From Streptomyces sp. CBMA152 (GTDB taxonomy: Bacteria; Actinomycetota; Actinomycetes; Streptomycetales; Streptomycetaceae), in NCBI RefSeq assembly GCF_014596475.1, contig NZ_MECJ01000031.1, forward strand, positions 62,001 through 126,000: a stretch of DNA of 64,000 nt, given 5' to 3'. Of this stretch, positions 44,498 to 53,154 are shown piece after piece (positions within the stretch are counted from its first letter, which is position 1; each line of letters opens with the position of its first letter). The notes beneath the pieces were generated by a model, which saw only the letters and a program-made list of their open reading frames with translations, was not told the DNA's origin and did not search any database. Made by a program: the position numbers and the translations under genes.

Positions 44498-44929
44498 ATG
44501 TTCACCGAACTGAGCCCGATGAAGCTGCTCGTCATCGCGATCGTCGCGGTCTTCGTCTTCGGCCCGGACAGGCTGCCCGAGTTCATCCGCAACGTCACCG
44601 GGTTCCTGCGCAAGGTGCGGGCCTTCGCCGACAGCGCCCAGGAGGACATCCGCTCCGAGCTCGGTCCGGAGTTCAAGGACTTCGAGCTCCAGGACCTCCA
44701 CCCCAAGACCTTCGTGCGCAAGCATGTACTGGAGCCGAACGACGGCCTGGGGCTGGAGGAGATCCGCAGCGCCCTCGACATCCGAGAGGAACTCGCCGAG
44801 GCCAGCGGCGTCGTACGCGAGGCAGCCGATGGCCGGACACGAGGCGCTGCCCCAGGCTCTGTCTCGCTCACCAAGGACGCGGAGGCGACGGCTTCTGCGC
44901 GCCCCCTCTTTGATCCCGACGCGACGTAG
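44498..44929 (+). CDS. tatB: Twin-arginine translocase subunit TatB
   Basis: 143 aa. MFTELSPMKLLVIAIVAVFV is the single N-terminal TM helix, followed by FGPDRLPEFIRNVTGFLRKV with the F-G-P hinge and Glu/Pro typical of TatB, then an amphipathic helix (RAFADSAQEDIRSELGPEFK). The rest is charged and helical (LGLEEIRSALDIREELAEAS). This matches actinobacterial Sec-independent translocase TatB. Its partner TatC is not in the window; a TatA-like protein is encoded 4 kb downstream on the other strand. GGAG and a TTGCGCAA-type operator lie upstream. Confidence 0.9.
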   Translation: MFTELSPMKLLVIAIVAVFVFGPDRLPEFIRNVTGFLRKVRAFADSAQEDIRSELGPEFKDFELQDLHPKTFVRKHVLEPNDGLGLEEIRSALDIREELAEASGVVREAADGRTRGAAPGSVSLTKDAEATASARPLFDPDAT

Positions 44930-45155
44930 CTCTTCACTCCCGGGGGAGTCCGGGGCGCTCGGTTGATCAGCGGGCACAGCTGGGGGGTGGGAGCGCCGCA
45001 GTTGAACTGTCGTGGTCCGGTAAACCCCACGCGGGAGTGGGGATTGCCGGTCGCGGGCGCCCTGGCTGCCTGTCCTGGCCGCGCTCTCGGGCCTATCGTG
45101 GCGCGCGTTTCGTACCGCTCCCGGGTACGGGGGCCGACCAGGACGAGGAGAGCGA

Positions 45156-46205
45156 TGTCGTGAATCATCAGGCCATGGCTGGGAGCTGCGCTGGCTGCGG
45201 CGGTCGCCAGCACGGTCACCGCCGTGGCCGGCCCGAGTTCCGCTGCGGCCACTTCCCAGGGCGCGACGCCGGACTTCGACGTTGTCGCCAAGAACCTCAA
45301 CAACCCGCGCCACATCGCCGTCTTGAAGAACGGCACGACCCTCGTCGCCGAGTCCGGAGCGGGAAGCCGGGCTGCAAGCCCGGTACCGAATGCGTCGGGC
45401 TCACCGGCTCGATCTATCAGGTCACCCCCGGCGGGGAAAGCAGGGCCGCGTCGTCACGGGCCTGCAGTCCGTGGCCACGCCGCCCACCACCCCGTACACG
45501 CCGATCACCGCCACCGGCCCGGTCGACGTCGAGGCAGGTCCACTCGGTCTTGTCGTGCTCAACGGCGGTGGTGAGACAATCGCATACCGCGCGAAACTGG
45601 GCAGGGGCGGCAACCGGCTCGGCACCCTCTACAAGGTGTCCGGAAAACGGGTTCTGGGCGACCTCGTGCGCTACGAGAGCGACAACGAACCCGACTGGGT
45701 CCTGGGCCACGAGCCGACGGCGGAGGAGCCCCTGAAGTTCCACAGCAACGCCTGGAAGTTCACCCGTACCCGCAGCGGCGGCTGGCTGGTGGCCGACGCG
45801 GCAGCCAACGATGTCGTACGCATCTCGCCCTCCGGCCGGGCCGGCCTGGCGACCCTGCTGCCCGACAACACGGCCAACGGGGAACGCGCGGACGGCGTGG
45901 CGGGCGGCGTCGTCGAGGCGCCCGACGGCACCGTCTACATCGCCGACATGGGCAACCTCAAGCCGGGAATCTCCCGGATCTGGAAGATGCGGCCGGGCCA
46001 CCACCCCGAACTTCTCGTCGACGGCCTCAACGCGATCGACGACCTCGCTCTGGACAGCAAGGGCAACCTCGTCGCGCTTTCCCTCGCCGGCGGCTTCCAG
46101 AAGCAGGGCCCGCCCAAGCCCGGCGCCGTCCTCCGCGTCGACGTCAGGACCAAGAAGGTCACCGAGATACCCACCGGCGGCAAACTGGCCATGCCCACCG
46201 GCCGC
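45156..46205 (+). pseudogene. ScyD/ScyE-family secreted beta-propeller protein, broken
   Basis: The start ATG at 45156 is followed at once by a TGA (MS-stop), then a signal peptide in frame (IIRPWLGAALAAAVASTVTA). The conserved DFDVVAKNLNNPRHIAVLKN follows. Near 45360 the frame slips (CKPGTECVGLTGSIYQVTPG), and near 45437 it slips again into GRVVTGLQSVATPPTTPYTP through NAWKFTRTRSGGWLVADAAA, VVEAPDGTVYIADMGNLKPG and GLNAIDDLALDSKGNLVALS. It loses homology after LAMPTG near 46205. Normal ScyD-like propellers are about 370 aa; here the last blade is missing as well. Confidence 0.8.
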
Positions 46206-46522
46206 ACCGGGCCAGCGGAGTACGGAGCCGCCGATCAAGGGCCGCGCCCGGTGAGCGCGGCCCCACTGGGCTGTGCGGCGGCCGTCCGTTCCGCCGGCAC
46301 CGCCTGCCCCTTTGAGGCGTGGTGCCATCCCGCAAGGAGGTGAACGACAGCCGGCCGCTCCCTTGCCACCGCCAGGCTCCGTGCACCGTGGTCGAACTTC
46401 CCGCCGCCTGGCGTCTCGCGAGGAAGCTCGCGTGGTGCCCATTGATCGATCGGCGGCTGCCCCCGATCTGTCAGTGGCGCCCTGGTCCGGCGGACCAGCG
46501 GGCACGCGCCTTGGCAGTGCGC
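46206..46522. other. Gap with no recognisable gene
   Basis: About 315 bases between the broken ScyD-like gene and the ArsR gene. No domain-bearing frame, terminator or operator copy was found. Confidence 0.4.
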
Positions 46523-46885
46523 TCAGGCGCTGACGGGGCTCAGTCGACGGCTTGCCGGGAACTGGGCGGAGGGCACGGGCAACTGGTCCAGCATCAGCTG
46601 CACGACAGCCACGATGTGGGGGTCGTCCACGAAATAGATCTGGTGTCTGCCTTCGCGGCGCGAGCGGACCAGGCCGGCCAGTTTCAGCTTCGCGAGGTGC
46701 TGGCTGACGGCGGGCAGCGCGCCACCCACCCGTTTGGCGAGCTTTGAGACGTCGCTCTCGTCCTGCGCCAGCGCCCACATGAGGTGCAGTCGTGCGGGCG
46801 AGGCCAGCAGTCCGAAGGTCGCGGCCGCTTGCGTCAGCAGCTCACCGGGCGGATCCGTGAAGCAGCCGATACCTGCCACCGCCAC
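46523..46885 (-). CDS. ArsR/SmtB-family winged-helix repressor
   Basis: 120 aa from a GTG at 46885 with AGGAAGG five bases upstream (an ATG at 46915 is an alternative start). The fold is clear: LLTQAAATFGLLASPARLHL (the SPARLHLMWAL motif), DVSKLAKRVGGALPAVSQHL with the recognition helix, AKLKLAGLVRSRREGRHQIY in the wing, and the alpha5 helix DDPHIVAVVQLMLDQL. The alpha5 metal site DxH is partly kept, but the second His is Gln. Cys is limited to GIGCF near the start. Two TTGCGCAA-type operators lie in the divergent spacer upstream, so it probably regulates itself and the envelope genes around it. Confidence 0.9.
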   Translation of the reverse strand: MAVAGIGCFTDPPGELLTQAAATFGLLASPARLHLMWALAQDESDVSKLAKRVGGALPAVSQHLAKLKLAGLVRSRREGRHQIYFVDDPHIVAVVQLMLDQLPVPSAQFPASRRLSPVSA

Positions 46886-46984
46886 ATTCACCTTCCTGTT
46901 CCGCCCTGGTCGCATTGCCTGCCAGGATGCCCCCTCAGTGTAGGAGTCCCGCCTCCTCGCGCAGGCTTATATCCCCCATACACT

Positions 46985-47008
46985 CCATATAGTTACGCAA
47001 CCATGCAA
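46985..47008. promoter_or_regulatory. ArsR-type operator copy upstream of the arsR-like gene
   Basis: The core TTACGCAA (one change) is followed by CCAT and right half GCAA; the left half is weak (CCAT). It is 100 bases upstream of the regulator start at 46885. It shares the preceding CCATATxGTT with the next copy 190 bases away. Confidence 0.6.
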
Positions 47009-47174
47009 TGAACTGGCTGCCGAATCAGCCGTCATCGCGCCACTCCTGCCCCCGCAGGGAAGGAGCCGCGGCGCCAGCGCCGTAGCGGTGTCGCGGGGCT
47101 GGGTCCGACGGCGAAGTGGCCCGCGGCCTGCTCTTGCCTGCCGCCGCTTCCTCGTGGATGATCGCTCCATATGG

Positions 47175-47198
47175 TTGCCCAATTGCGCAACCAGGCAA
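47175..47198. promoter_or_regulatory. ArsR-type operator copy, full-length consensus
   Basis: TTGC-CCAA-TTGCGCAA-CCAG-GCAA, the complete 24-bp palindromic form. It lies 83 bases upstream of the GTG at 47281 on the plus strand and also in the arsR divergent spacer. Confidence 0.75.
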
Positions 47199-47280
47199 TC
47201 TTGTTGAAGTCGGCCGGTCGTCAGGTTATCCGCGCCCGGCAGTGCGGTGCCGGGCGAGTCGACACGGAGAGGCAGCGCCA

Positions 47281-47625
47281 GTGCCACAGGAACAGCTTCC
47301 GTCGCCGGGCAGTGCCAACCTGCGCTTAGGGGCGGCCGTAGCCGAGATAGAAGGCTTGTACACGGCGCTGCGCCTCACCGGCCCCGGATCGCGCAGGCAG
47401 CGTCTGGCCGTCGAGCTCGCCCATGCCGCCGAGCGACTCGCCGCCGTCGCGCTCGCATCGGCGGGAGGCGGGGGCATCGTGCCGCCCCGCTCACGTTGGC
47501 AGCGTCGACGGGCGCTCGCGGCCCGCGGCGCCAACTGGATCATCACCCGCACCGGTCCGACCGCGCCCGGCGGCCCCACGCCCCATGCGGACGGGCCTTC
47601 CGCCACCAGGGATATTGCCCAGTAG
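47281..47625 (+). CDS. Small hypothetical protein of the envelope block
   Basis: 114 aa from a GTG at 47281. A helical middle region is visible (LRLGAAVAEIEGLYTALRLT, RQRLAVELAHAAERLAAVAL), followed by a basic, Pro/Gly-rich tail. No family is recognised. It has a good operator copy 83 bases upstream and is divergent from the ArsR-like gene, so it is a likely regulon member. Codon use looks coding, but the lack of a named domain keeps confidence moderate. Confidence 0.5.
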   Translation: MPQEQLPSPGSANLRLGAAVAEIEGLYTALRLTGPGSRRQRLAVELAHAAERLAAVALASAGGGGIVPPRSRWQRRRALAARGANWIITRTGPTAPGGPTPHADGPSATRDIAQ

Positions 47626-47863
47626 GCGTCACCGTGGGGCGCATTCTGTGGGCAAGGGCAGTCGACCGAGTCGATACCCGCGCCCAGCGCATCGCGCCTT
47701 CGCCCTTCCGGCGTCGGCCGCTTGTGCCCGCCCGTTCCTTTGTATGCCTGGCGCACGCGGGAACGTGCGGATCCGGGTGTCCGACGATGCCGTTGTCACC
47801 TACGCCGCCCCGGGGCAGGCAGCCACCCCCCGGGAGTCGGCCATGTCAACGCTCTGCATGCCG

Positions 47864-47986
47864 TCACCCCATACGCGCACCAATCACTGCCACGACGGCG
47901 ATGACGACAAGGATCGCCGCGATCGCGGCAAGCAGTCGAAGGAGCTTCTTGTGGCTGTCTGTGGGGTGCGGTTCGAGTACGGGCAT
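47864..47986 (-). CDS. Tiny single-helix membrane protein (40 aa)
   Basis: 40 aa from an ATG at 47986 to a TGA at 47864. MPVLEPHPTDSHKKLLRLLA is followed by the TM helix AIAAILVVIAVVAVIGARMG. It lies 31 bases downstream of the membrane protein gene ending at 48018 in the same direction, with GAGGTGGGG upstream. A basic KK..R patch before the helix suggests N-in orientation. No family is recognised. Confidence 0.55.
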   Translation of the reverse strand: MPVLEPHPTDSHKKLLRLLAAIAAILVVIAVVAVIGARMG

Positions 47987-48017
47987 AGGCTGAGCCCCAC
48001 CTCGGGGGATGTGCTGG

Positions 48018-48467
48018 TCAGGAGCGGCGTCGGCGGAAGAGCCGTCGTGCGGCGCGGATCAGGAGCCAGATGGCCAGCACCACTATGAGGATGATGACGA
48101 TCAGGACCACGAGCAGGAAGATGCCGAGCTTCTTGAAGAAGCCCCGCTTCTTCTTTGTCTTCTGCGGGTGTGCCTGAGCCGCCGAAGCCAGATGGGTATA
48201 TGCCGCAGGCCGCACCTCGGCACCGGCTGAGACCGCGCTGGAGGCCGAAGGGCGGGGACTCGCGGCATCAACTGCCGTCAGCTGCCGCCCAGTCCGAGTC
48301 GTCTGGTCGGCCGCCTGGGCGGACACGGGCGTCACCACCAGAGCCAGACCCAGGAGCGTACCGAGAAGCACGGCCGCACCACGAGCTCGTCCATGACGCG
48401 GGCGGCGCCCTGTAACCGGCAGGTCGCCGGACTCCCGCCAACCATGGCGACTGCGTACCGTGTTCAC
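48018..48467 (-). CDS. Exported protein with C-terminal membrane helix and basic tail
   Basis: 149 aa from a GTG at 48467 (GAGGGGG five bases upstream). The N-terminus is basic (RPRHGRARGAAV) then hydrophobic (LLGTLLGLALVVTPVSAQAA), a signal peptide or anchor. The middle is Ser/Ala/Thr-rich. The C-terminal half has PQKTKKKRGFFKKLG, a TM helix (IFLLVVLIVIILIVVLAIWL) and a very basic end RAARRLFRRRRS. An operator copy lies 33 bases upstream, so it is a probable regulon member together with the 40-aa gene downstream. The function is unknown. Confidence 0.7.
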   Translation of the reverse strand: MNTVRSRHGWRESGDLPVTGRRPRHGRARGAAVLLGTLLGLALVVTPVSAQAADQTTRTGRQLTAVDAASPRPSASSAVSAGAEVRPAAYTHLASAAQAHPQKTKKKRGFFKKLGIFLLVVLIVIILIVVLAIWLLIRAARRLFRRRRS

Positions 48468-48499
48468 CCATACCCCCTCGGCATCAACGCAGGACAGGC

Positions 48500-48523
48500 T
48501 TTCTGTCTTGCGCAAGTGAGCAA
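48500..48523. promoter_or_regulatory. ArsR-type operator copy upstream of the basic-tail membrane protein
   Basis: TTTC-TGTC-TTGCGCAA-GTGA-GCAA: perfect core and right half, with left half one base off TTGC. It is 33 bases upstream of the GTG at 48467. Confidence 0.65.
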
Positions 48524-48635
48524 TCATTCTATGGGGGGACGCACACCGCTTAGAGCCAGCGCGCAGGGTATGCACCGCCGCCGCAGTCGGCAGCGGAACG
48601 TGATGGGGTCGCACTGCACCTCGGTCCGTGCCCGG

Positions 48636-48914
48636 TCAGCGGGTGGTGTTGTTCTCCGGCACGGCGCGGGCGGAGGCTGTGTCGCCGGGGGCGGCCTTGA
48701 TGGTGCGGGGTGCCACCTCTTCGCCCGGGGTGGGTTCGGGCGTGGCGGCAGCCGAGGCGCCGTCCTCCTTCATGGCCTTGGTCTCGCTCTTGAGGATGCG
48801 CAGTGACTTGCCCAACGCGCGGGCGGTGTCAGGGAGTTTCTTCGAGCCGAACAGCAGGATGATCACGATCGCCATGATCAGTAGATGCCAGGGCTCCAGT
48901 CCGTTGCGGAACAT
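48636..48914 (-). CDS. tatA: Twin-arginine translocase subunit TatA
   Basis: 92 aa from an ATG at 48914 preceded by AAGGTGGGG. MFRNGLEPWHLLIMAIVIIL then LFGSKKLPDTARALGKSLRI contains the TM helix, the conserved F-G hinge and the amphipathic helix with LGKSLRILKSETKAMKED, all diagnostic of TatA. The tail is Pro/Glu/Ala-rich. It should form the Tat pore with TatC, which is not in the window. It is divergent from the second LCP gene, with one operator copy between them. Confidence 0.92.
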   Translation of the reverse strand: MFRNGLEPWHLLIMAIVIILLFGSKKLPDTARALGKSLRILKSETKAMKEDGASAAATPEPTPGEEVAPRTIKAAPGDTASARAVPENNTTR

Positions 48915-48977
48915 CCTGCCCCACCTTTCTCTCGCCACAGCACGGGCATGTCGATGAGCATGCGCCTATCCAAAAGG

Positions 48978-49001
48978 TTGCTACATTGCGCAACTGTACA
49001 A
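48978..49001. promoter_or_regulatory. ArsR-type operator copy in the tatA / LCP divergent spacer
   Basis: TTGC-TACA-TTGCGCAA-CTGT-ACAA: left half and core perfect, right half one base off. It lies almost exactly midway, 64 bases from the tatA start and 66 from the LCP start, so one site could control both. Confidence 0.75.
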
Positions 49002-49067
49002 CCATCGGGTGGGGCTGGCCGCCCCTCCTTTCAGGCCGCATGGACACCGGACGGACGAGGGGCGTAC

Positions 49068-50567
49068 ATGGCAGGCAGGCGCGGGGGCGGGCGAGCCGAC
49101 GCCAGGGCCCGGGCTGGGCGGCGCAAGAAGCGCAGCAAGGTGAAGATCGGGTTAGGGGTAGCGGTTTCTCTGCTGGTGCTGACCACCGCGGGCGCGGGCT
49201 GGATCTACGTCAAGCTCGACGGGAACATCGACACCTTCGGGGCGGACGGGATCTCCGGTGACCGGCCCCCGGCGTCGGACAAGGGTGCGAACATCCTCGT
49301 GATCGGCTCGGACGCGCGGACCGACGGGAACAGCGACCTGGGCGGCGGGAGCAAGGGCGACATCGGCCGCTCGGATACGGCGTTCCTGCTGCATACCTAC
49401 GCCGACCAGAAGCACGCGGTCGCGGTCTCGATCCCGCGCGACACCCTGGTCGACATCCCGCCGTGCAGGCTGCCCGACGGCAGTTGGACCACGGGGCAGC
49501 ACAACACCATGTTCAACGAGGCCTATTCGGTGGGCCAGAGCGCCAAGGGCAACCCCGCCTGTAGCCAGAACACGGTGGAGAAGCTGACCGGGCTGCGGGT
49601 CAACCACACCATCGTCGTCGACTTCAAGGGCTTCGCGGTGATGACGAAAGCCGTGGGCGGTGTCCAGGTGTGCCTGCCGCAGGACGTCTACCAGAAGGAC
49701 CTCAACCCCCACCGGGCCACCCGCGGGGAGCGGATCTTCGCCAAGGGCCCGCAGACGGTGGCCGGGCAGAGGGCGCTGGACTACGTACGGATCCGGCACG
49801 GCATCGGAGACGGCTCCGACATCGGGCGCATCAAACGGCAACAGGCGTTCGTCGCGGCGCTGATCAAGAAGGTGAAGAGCGACGGCATGAGCCCCACCCG
49901 GCTGCTGCCGCTCGCGGACGCCGCCACCCAGTCCATGACCGTCGATCCGGGTCTCGGCTCCGCCCAGAAGCTGATGTCCTTCGCCCTGTCGATGAAGAGC
50001 ATCGACCTGCACAACACCAAGTTCGTCACCCTGCCCTGGCGTTACCAGGGCGCCCGGGTCGCGATCGTGCACCCGGACGCCGACGCCCTGTGGGCTGCGC
50101 TGAAGGCCGACCGCACCCTGGACGGGCAGGACGCCGGCGGTCACCACAACAAGCAGGCCGCGACCTCCCCTTCACCCGGCGCCACCGAGCAGGTCTCCGG
50201 CAAGGGCATCTCGGTCACCGTCTACAACGGCACCTCGGTCACCGGACTGGCCGCCCGCGCTGCCGACACCCTCAAGGACCACGGCTTCACCGTCACGGGT
50301 ACCGCCACGGCCCGCAGCCACCATCAGAACACCGTGATCACATATGGGCCCGGCCGCAAGGACCAGGCCGACACCCTCGCACGCCTCTTCCCCGGCGCGG
50401 ACGTACAGCAGTCCCCGGCCGCCGCCGGCATCAGCGTGACCCTGGGCACCACGTACGTCAACGGCGCGTTCACCGCCTCACCCCCACCGACCACGGTGCC
50501 CTCCGGCGTGGCAGACGGTGCTCGGTCCGCCGACGACGACCCCTGCGCCAACCTCTCCTACGGGTAG
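49068..50567 (+). CDS. Second LytR-CpsA-Psr (LCP) family protein
   Basis: 499 aa from an ATG at 49068 (GAGGGG five bases upstream). A highly basic N-terminus (RAGRRKKRSKVK) precedes one TM helix (IGLGVAVSLLVLTTAGAGWI). The LCP domain shows ANILVIGSDARTDGNSDLGG, GRSDTAFLLHTYADQKHAVA, VSIPRDTLVDIPPC, HTIVVDFKGFAVMTKAVGGV and LDYVRIRHGIGDGSDIGRIK with the catalytic Arg residues. A LytR_C domain follows (ISVTVYNGTSVTGLAARAAD). It is probably a cell-wall glycopolymer transferase, paralogous to the LCP gene at 42621 and sharing the same operator type. Confidence 0.94.
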   Translation: MAGRRGGGRADARARAGRRKKRSKVKIGLGVAVSLLVLTTAGAGWIYVKLDGNIDTFGADGISGDRPPASDKGANILVIGSDARTDGNSDLGGGSKGDIGRSDTAFLLHTYADQKHAVAVSIPRDTLVDIPPCRLPDGSWTTGQHNTMFNEAYSVGQSAKGNPACSQNTVEKLTGLRVNHTIVVDFKGFAVMTKAVGGVQVCLPQDVYQKDLNPHRATRGERIFAKGPQTVAGQRALDYVRIRHGIGDGSDIGRIKRQQAFVAALIKKVKSDGMSPTRLLPLADAATQSMTVDPGLGSAQKLMSFALSMKSIDLHNTKFVTLPWRYQGARVAIVHPDADALWAALKADRTLDGQDAGGHHNKQAATSPSPGATEQVSGKGISVTVYNGTSVTGLAARAADTLKDHGFTVTGTATARSHHQNTVITYGPGRKDQADTLARLFPGADVQQSPAAAGISVTLGTTYVNGAFTASPPPTTVPSGVADGARSADDDPCANLSYG

Positions 50568-50801
50568 CCGTACGCACCGTCCAGCTGCCTTCCAAGGAGC
50601 GGTCTTCGTCGCCGTGCGGTCTCGAAGTACGGCGTGGGGCCGGGCATGGTGGCGGACTCGTGCCGCAGAGCCATCCGCATCGCCAGGGCGACAACCAGCT
50701 TTCGCCGACTCGGTACAGAGTGCGGCCCTACGGCCAGGGGAATGGCCGTGTACAGGGCCCGTGTTGAGGCACGCAGTTGACGCCGAAGGAGACCTGCAGG
50801 G

Positions 50802-51020
50802 ATGAATGAGAGAGTCAGCGGTGTGGTCCGTTGGTTCAACCAGCTGAAGGGGTATGGGTATATCGCCGGGGATGACGGTCGGGACGTGTTGGTTCACCGC
50901 CGGGACATCGAAGGTGCCACCTTCCTCACGGAAGGGTTGCGGGTCACCTATGTGGCTGTGGACGGTGCTGGTGGCGAAGTGCACGCGGAGCACGTGCACA
51001 TAGTGGAGCATGCGCACTGA
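50802..51020 (+). CDS. Cold-shock-domain protein
   Basis: 72 aa. VSGVVRWFNQLKGYGYIAGD is the RNP1-like start of a cold-shock domain (G-x-V-K-W-F-N..KG-F/Y-GFI, with R for K), followed by DGRDVLVHRRDIEG (RNP2-like, with LVHR for VFVH). The C-terminal half is LRVTYVAVDGAGGEVHAEHV. Both RNP motifs are diverged from CspA-type proteins, and the length is slightly above normal. It should bind single-stranded nucleic acid. AGGAG lies upstream at 50787-50791; no operator copy is seen nearby. Confidence 0.82.
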   Translation: MNERVSGVVRWFNQLKGYGYIAGDDGRDVLVHRRDIEGATFLTEGLRVTYVAVDGAGGEVHAEHVHIVEHAH

Positions 51021-52154
51021 GCTTGGGCTGCGCAAGCACGGACCGACGGACGATCAGTCTCGTCGGCTGCCACCCCCGGCCGACACCGGGACCGTGACGA
51101 AGACGCGAGACCGCGAAGTCAAGCCGGGGGCTGGCTCGTCAGCTCTTACCTGAGCTTGAGGCGCGCGGTGGAGGTTGACGGCGAGTTGTCGGCCGTCGGG
51201 CAGGTAGAAGGTGACGGTGGCGCGGGCGAAGACGGGGGTGTCGCGGGTGTAGACGAAGATGAGCAGGCGGTGGAAGTGCTCGCGGTGGTCCAGGTCGATG
51301 TCGAGTTCTCGCCGCACAGCGCGATGCAGGGCGCTTGACGCAGACTGCCGGTGAAACCGTCCAGCGGCTGGACAGCACCCCTTCTGCGTCGGTGGTTGAA
51401 CTGTTGGTCGGCTCGTGCGCGGGGCGGGCGGTGGGACATCGGCGCCCGGTGCGGCGGGCGGCTGCGCCGAGCCGGGTGTATCGGCCGGCTTTGTCGGACG
51501 GGAGGCAGGTCGCCACCATAAAAGCGATTGCCATATCGTCTGTGCGCGGAACCAGGGCGAGGGGCGCGCCGGAGCGCCAGGCTCCTCTCGATAGCAATAC
51601 GCGCCGGCTTCCACGCGCGACACGCCCCGCCCGCCGCTGCCACGACCGGCGCCGCCTCCACATGGCCGAGGCGCGGCGGCGGGGGAGACGGAACCCAAGC
51701 GTCCCGGCGAGTGCGGCTCGTACGTGACAGGGTGGCCAACGCGAGGGCCGCGCCTGAGAACGTCCTGTCACTGCTGGGGCCGCGTCGTCTGGTCGGTCAA
51801 CCACCGGCAACGGGGCGTCCGTTCGAACCGCCTCTCATCGCGGTGTCGACCTGGACGCTCCCGTGACCCGTCCGGGAAGGCCTGTCCAACCAGCGCCCAG
51901 GCTGCGTACGGTGCCCGCCGCAGCACCGTTGCCATCGCCGTGGCCGACAGGGTGGGGGAGCAGCCCGTCGCCACGTGGGATGCGGTGAGCGCGCCCAGGA
52001 AGTGAGGAACGCCTCGTCGGGGACGACCTGGATCAGGCCGTCGTCTGGGGAACGCAGGCGAACCATGATCAGCGGGATCGTCTACTTCAGCAACCGGTCC
52101 GCCATGCCGTCCGAGGGTGGCTCGCGACCGTCCTCGGACAGCTGCCGACCTGAT
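51021..52154. other. 1.1-kb stretch without a confident gene
   Basis: On the minus strand from about 51350 to 51054 a protein-like C-terminus can be read: LHRAVRRELDIDLDHREHFH, RLLIFVYTRDTPVFARATVT, FYLPDGRQLAVNLHRA. The pattern faintly resembles the TerD-type stress proteins, but I do not claim that. Upstream of it the frame dissolves into Arg/Pro-rich sequence, as if the N-terminus were lost. The remainder (51700-52150) has no recognisable content. Confidence 0.35.
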
Positions 52155-52826
52155 TCACGAGCTGGCGGGCTCGTGGCTGGGTGGGCCGATGGCCGCGCCG
52201 AGGACGGCGTTGTTGGGCAGCAGCATTTTTCCGTCCACCGTATGGAGTTCGATGAACAACAGGGACATGTCGGTGACTTCGCCCTCGATGCGACCGCCCA
52301 GCGGGCCGGACTGCACGCTGATCCGCGTGCCGATCGTGAAGGGGTGGACCACCAGCAGTACCAGTCCCGCGAAGATGTTGCCGAGCACCGGCTGGGCGGC
52401 GATGCCCAGGACCACTCCGGTCAGCGCGCCGCCCAGAAGCAGCTTGTCCCAGGGCACCCGTACGAGGCTCAGTGCGCCCAGGATCACCATGGCGTACCCC
52501 GACAGCAGGCAGATCACCCGCAAGGCGGCGGAGCGGTTGTCGCTGATCCGCCCGGTCAGTAGGTGCACCAGGTCGTCGGTGGCCCCGCGCACCGCGATCA
52601 GAGCGCACACCAGGAAGAGGCCGGCGCTGATCCCGGCAACGATCCTGGCTGCCAGCGAGTTGTGGCTGCCCGGGCTTCCGAGCAGCCCGCCGTAGGTGAG
52701 CGACACGACGAGCCCGCCCACGGCCAGTGACGTCGTCACGACAGCCCGCCGGGTGCGGATGACCCCCCGCCAATGCGGTCTGTGGCCAAGGGCAGTGCCG
52801 TCCCCAACTGATTCTGCCTCGCCCAC
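52155..52826 (-). CDS. MscS-family mechanosensitive channel
   Basis: 223 aa from a GTG at 52826. Four TM helices are seen (VVTTSLAVGGLVVSLTYGGL, IVAGISAGLFLVCALIAVRG, VICLLSGYAMVILGALSLVR, and the pore helix region LLGGALTGVVLGIAAQPVLG). NIFAGLVLLVVHPFTIGTRI is the classic MscS pore-domain signature. The beta domain follows (EGEVTDMSLLFIELHTVDGK, LLPNNAVLGAAIG). It ends soon after the beta domain, so the large C-terminal cage domain is absent: a short MscS. It would gate under hypo-osmotic stress. Confidence 0.92.
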   Translation of the reverse strand: MGEAESVGDGTALGHRPHWRGVIRTRRAVVTTSLAVGGLVVSLTYGGLLGSPGSHNSLAARIVAGISAGLFLVCALIAVRGATDDLVHLLTGRISDNRSAALRVICLLSGYAMVILGALSLVRVPWDKLLLGGALTGVVLGIAAQPVLGNIFAGLVLLVVHPFTIGTRISVQSGPLGGRIEGEVTDMSLLFIELHTVDGKMLLPNNAVLGAAIGPPSHEPASS

Positions 52827-53154
52827 TGGTTACGTCCTCGCTGCGGTCTGGGATGTGAATGCCGCAGTAGCGTACCCACGCGCCCCGGGGAACGCTGCAG
52901 GCGGCAGCCCGGAACGGTCACTGGTGAACCTCATGCGCCCCTTCTTCCACCCCGTCAACTGGTCGGCCCGCACGCCCCAGCCCTGCTCTGCCGTACGCGG
53001 CACCGCGACGGCCCGGTCCACTCCGGTGACCTCCGTCGGCACCACGTACAACTCGGCGCAGAGCAAGCAACCCGCCGCCTGCCCGGTAGGGAAAGGGCGA
53101 GGTCCGGGGCTTGGCGGGACCTCCGGGTCGGCACAGCGCGAGGCAGCGCCCCCT

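Noticed and set aside
51023..51046. CTGCGCAAGCA considered as an eighth ArsR-type operator
   Set aside because: It has a GCGCAA core but lacks the TTGC start and a GCAA right half at the required spacing.
52830..53066. Minus-strand 78-codon frame in the MscS/MgtC interval as a regulon gene
   Set aside because: The first part looks protein-like, but the start, ribosome site and family are unclear and the operator copy lies about 90 bases from its start only by coincidence of position; mentioned but not called.
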